Positions 63,357-64,000 of a stretch of DNA of 64,000 nt are shown piece after piece (position 1 is the stretch's first letter; every line of letters begins with the position of its first letter). The notes beneath the pieces are model-generated. The model was not told where the DNA came from. It did not search any database and was given only the letters and a program-made list of their open reading frames with translations. The stretch spans positions 1 to 64,000 of the forward strand of contig NZ_RXHS01000004.1 of assembly GCF_004138125.1 (NCBI RefSeq), given 5' to 3'. Origin of the DNA: Seramator thermalis. GTDB lineage: Bacteria > Bacteroidota > Bacteroidia > Bacteroidales > Dysgonomonadaceae. Made by a program: the position numbers and the translations under genes.

Positions 63357-64000
63357 ATGGTAAGTTATAAAGAATTAGGCCTTGTAAATTCAAGAGAAAT
63401 TTTCAAAAAGGCCATTGAAGGGGGATACGCCATTCCTGCTTTCAATTTCAACAATATGGAACAATTGCAGGCTATTATCTCGGCATGTGTCGAGACAAAA
63501 TCGCCCGTTATATTGCAAGTTTCCAGTGGTGCACGTAAATATGCCAACCAGACACTGCTACGTTATATGGCTCAGGGAGCCGTTCAATATGCAAAGGAAT
63601 TAGGATATGAAATTCCCATCGTTCTTCACCTCGACCACGGCGATAGCTTGGAACTTTGCAAATCGTGCATCGAATATGGTTTTTCATCGGTAATGATTGA
63701 TGGATCTCATCTTCCATATGAAGAAAATATTGCCCTCACAAAACAGGTTGTAGATTATGCACATCAATACGACGTCACGGTTGAAGGGGAGCTGGGCGTT
63801 TTGGCCGGAATCGAAGATGACGTGCAAGCCGAGCATCACACATATACCGAACCCGATCAAGTAGTGGATTTCGTTAGCCGTACGGGTGTAGATTCTTTGG
63901 CTATTTCGATCGGTACGTCACATGGCGCATTCAAGTTCACACCCGAACAGTGCACACGCGACGCCAATGGTCGTCTTGTTCCTCCTCCGCTGCGTTTCGA
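63357..64000 (+). CDS. fba: class II fructose-1,6-bisphosphate aldolase (5' part)
   Basis: Zinc-dependent glycolytic aldolase, cut by the right edge after about 214 codons (the family is about 330). It begins MVSYKELGLVNSREIFKKAI. The segment GYAIPAFNFNNMEQLQAI, the metal and substrate site in VLHLDHGDSLELC (Asp as base, His as zinc ligand), and GSHLPYEENIALTKQVVDYAH and VEGELGVLAG are family signatures. ISIGTSHGAFKF with the second zinc His is still inside the window. Confidence 0.95.
   Translation, partial: MVSYKELGLVNSREIFKKAIEGGYAIPAFNFNNMEQLQAIISACVETKSPVILQVSSGARKYANQTLLRYMAQGAVQYAKELGYEIPIVLHLDHGDSLELCKSCIEYGFSSVMIDGSHLPYEENIALTKQVVDYAHQYDVTVEGELGVLAGIEDDVQAEHHTYTEPDQVVDFVSRTGVDSLAISIGTSHGAFKFTPEQCTRDANGRLVPPPLRF

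Overview
The window is a chromosomal segment of a member of the Bacteroidota, most likely order Bacteroidales. Three things point there: a SusC/SusD outer-membrane pair with a Bacteroides/Tannerella-type sialic acid cluster; many promoters with the Bacteroidetes -7 element TAnnTTTG (often with an upstream TTG about 17-19 bases away) rather than E. coli-type boxes; and the order rpsU-xer-hpf-tRNAs-tuf-tRNA(Trp)-secE-nusG-rplKAJL-rpoBC with DUF families (DUF4492, DUF4494, DUF3467) typical of that phylum. Family or genus cannot be fixed from the sequence. No CRISPR array, intact insertion sequence, prophage or rRNA operon was seen.

Layout. 1-800: AT-rich, almost gene-free, ending in the rpsU promoter and a structured leader. 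800-15,850: translation/transcription core (bS21, Xer recombinase, hibernation factor, tRNAs Thr-Tyr-Gly-Thr, EF-Tu, tRNA-Trp, SecE, NusG, L11, L1, L10, L7/L12, RpoB, RpoC). 15,900-21,300: malate dehydrogenase, then NAD synthetase followed by an AmgK-like sugar kinase fused to a RapZ C-terminal domain and a MurU-like nucleotidyltransferase (amino-sugar/cell-wall salvage). 21,265-37,700: a ROK-family regulator divergent from a full sialic acid cluster: epimerase, SusC-like and SusD-like import, SGNH esterase, sialidase, NanM-like mutarotase, GH20 hexosaminidase, MFS transporter and sialic acid lyase. 37,700-43,400 (minus strand): DnaJ, GrpE, HD phosphohydrolase, OxyR, a dihydroorotate dehydrogenase-like protein, YggS and DUF4494. 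43,500-47,300: DUF554 protein, a decaying patch (amino acid permease with stop and frameshift; truncated sialidase-like gene), nicotinamidase and DUF486. 47,400-50,000: dipeptide epimerase and NlpC/P60 peptidase, a muropeptide-peptide degrading pair. 50,000-52,500: an orphan small ORF with a perfect Shine-Dalgarno and pnp. 52,700-57,800: thioredoxin-like lipoprotein, greA with an attenuator-like leader, HIT protein, and an MlaE-MlaF-MlaD lipid transporter. 58,000-63,000 (minus strand): a small ferredoxin, cytochrome bd oxidase with DUF4492, alanine dehydrogenase and DUF3467. The right edge cuts a class II fructose-bisphosphate aldolase.

How it works together. The accessory theme is capture and recycling of host and bacterial amino sugars. 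Sialidase, esterase and hexosaminidase would trim sialoglycans, SusC/D and the MFS carrier import sialic acid, and lyase plus epimerase deliver GlcNAc. Separately, the AmgK/MurU pair and the epimerase/NlpC pair fit salvage of peptidoglycan sugars and peptides. The ROK regulator sits between the two amino-sugar modules. The most unusual protein is the AmgK-RapZ(C) fusion, which may couple a salvage kinase to sensing of an amino-sugar phosphate.
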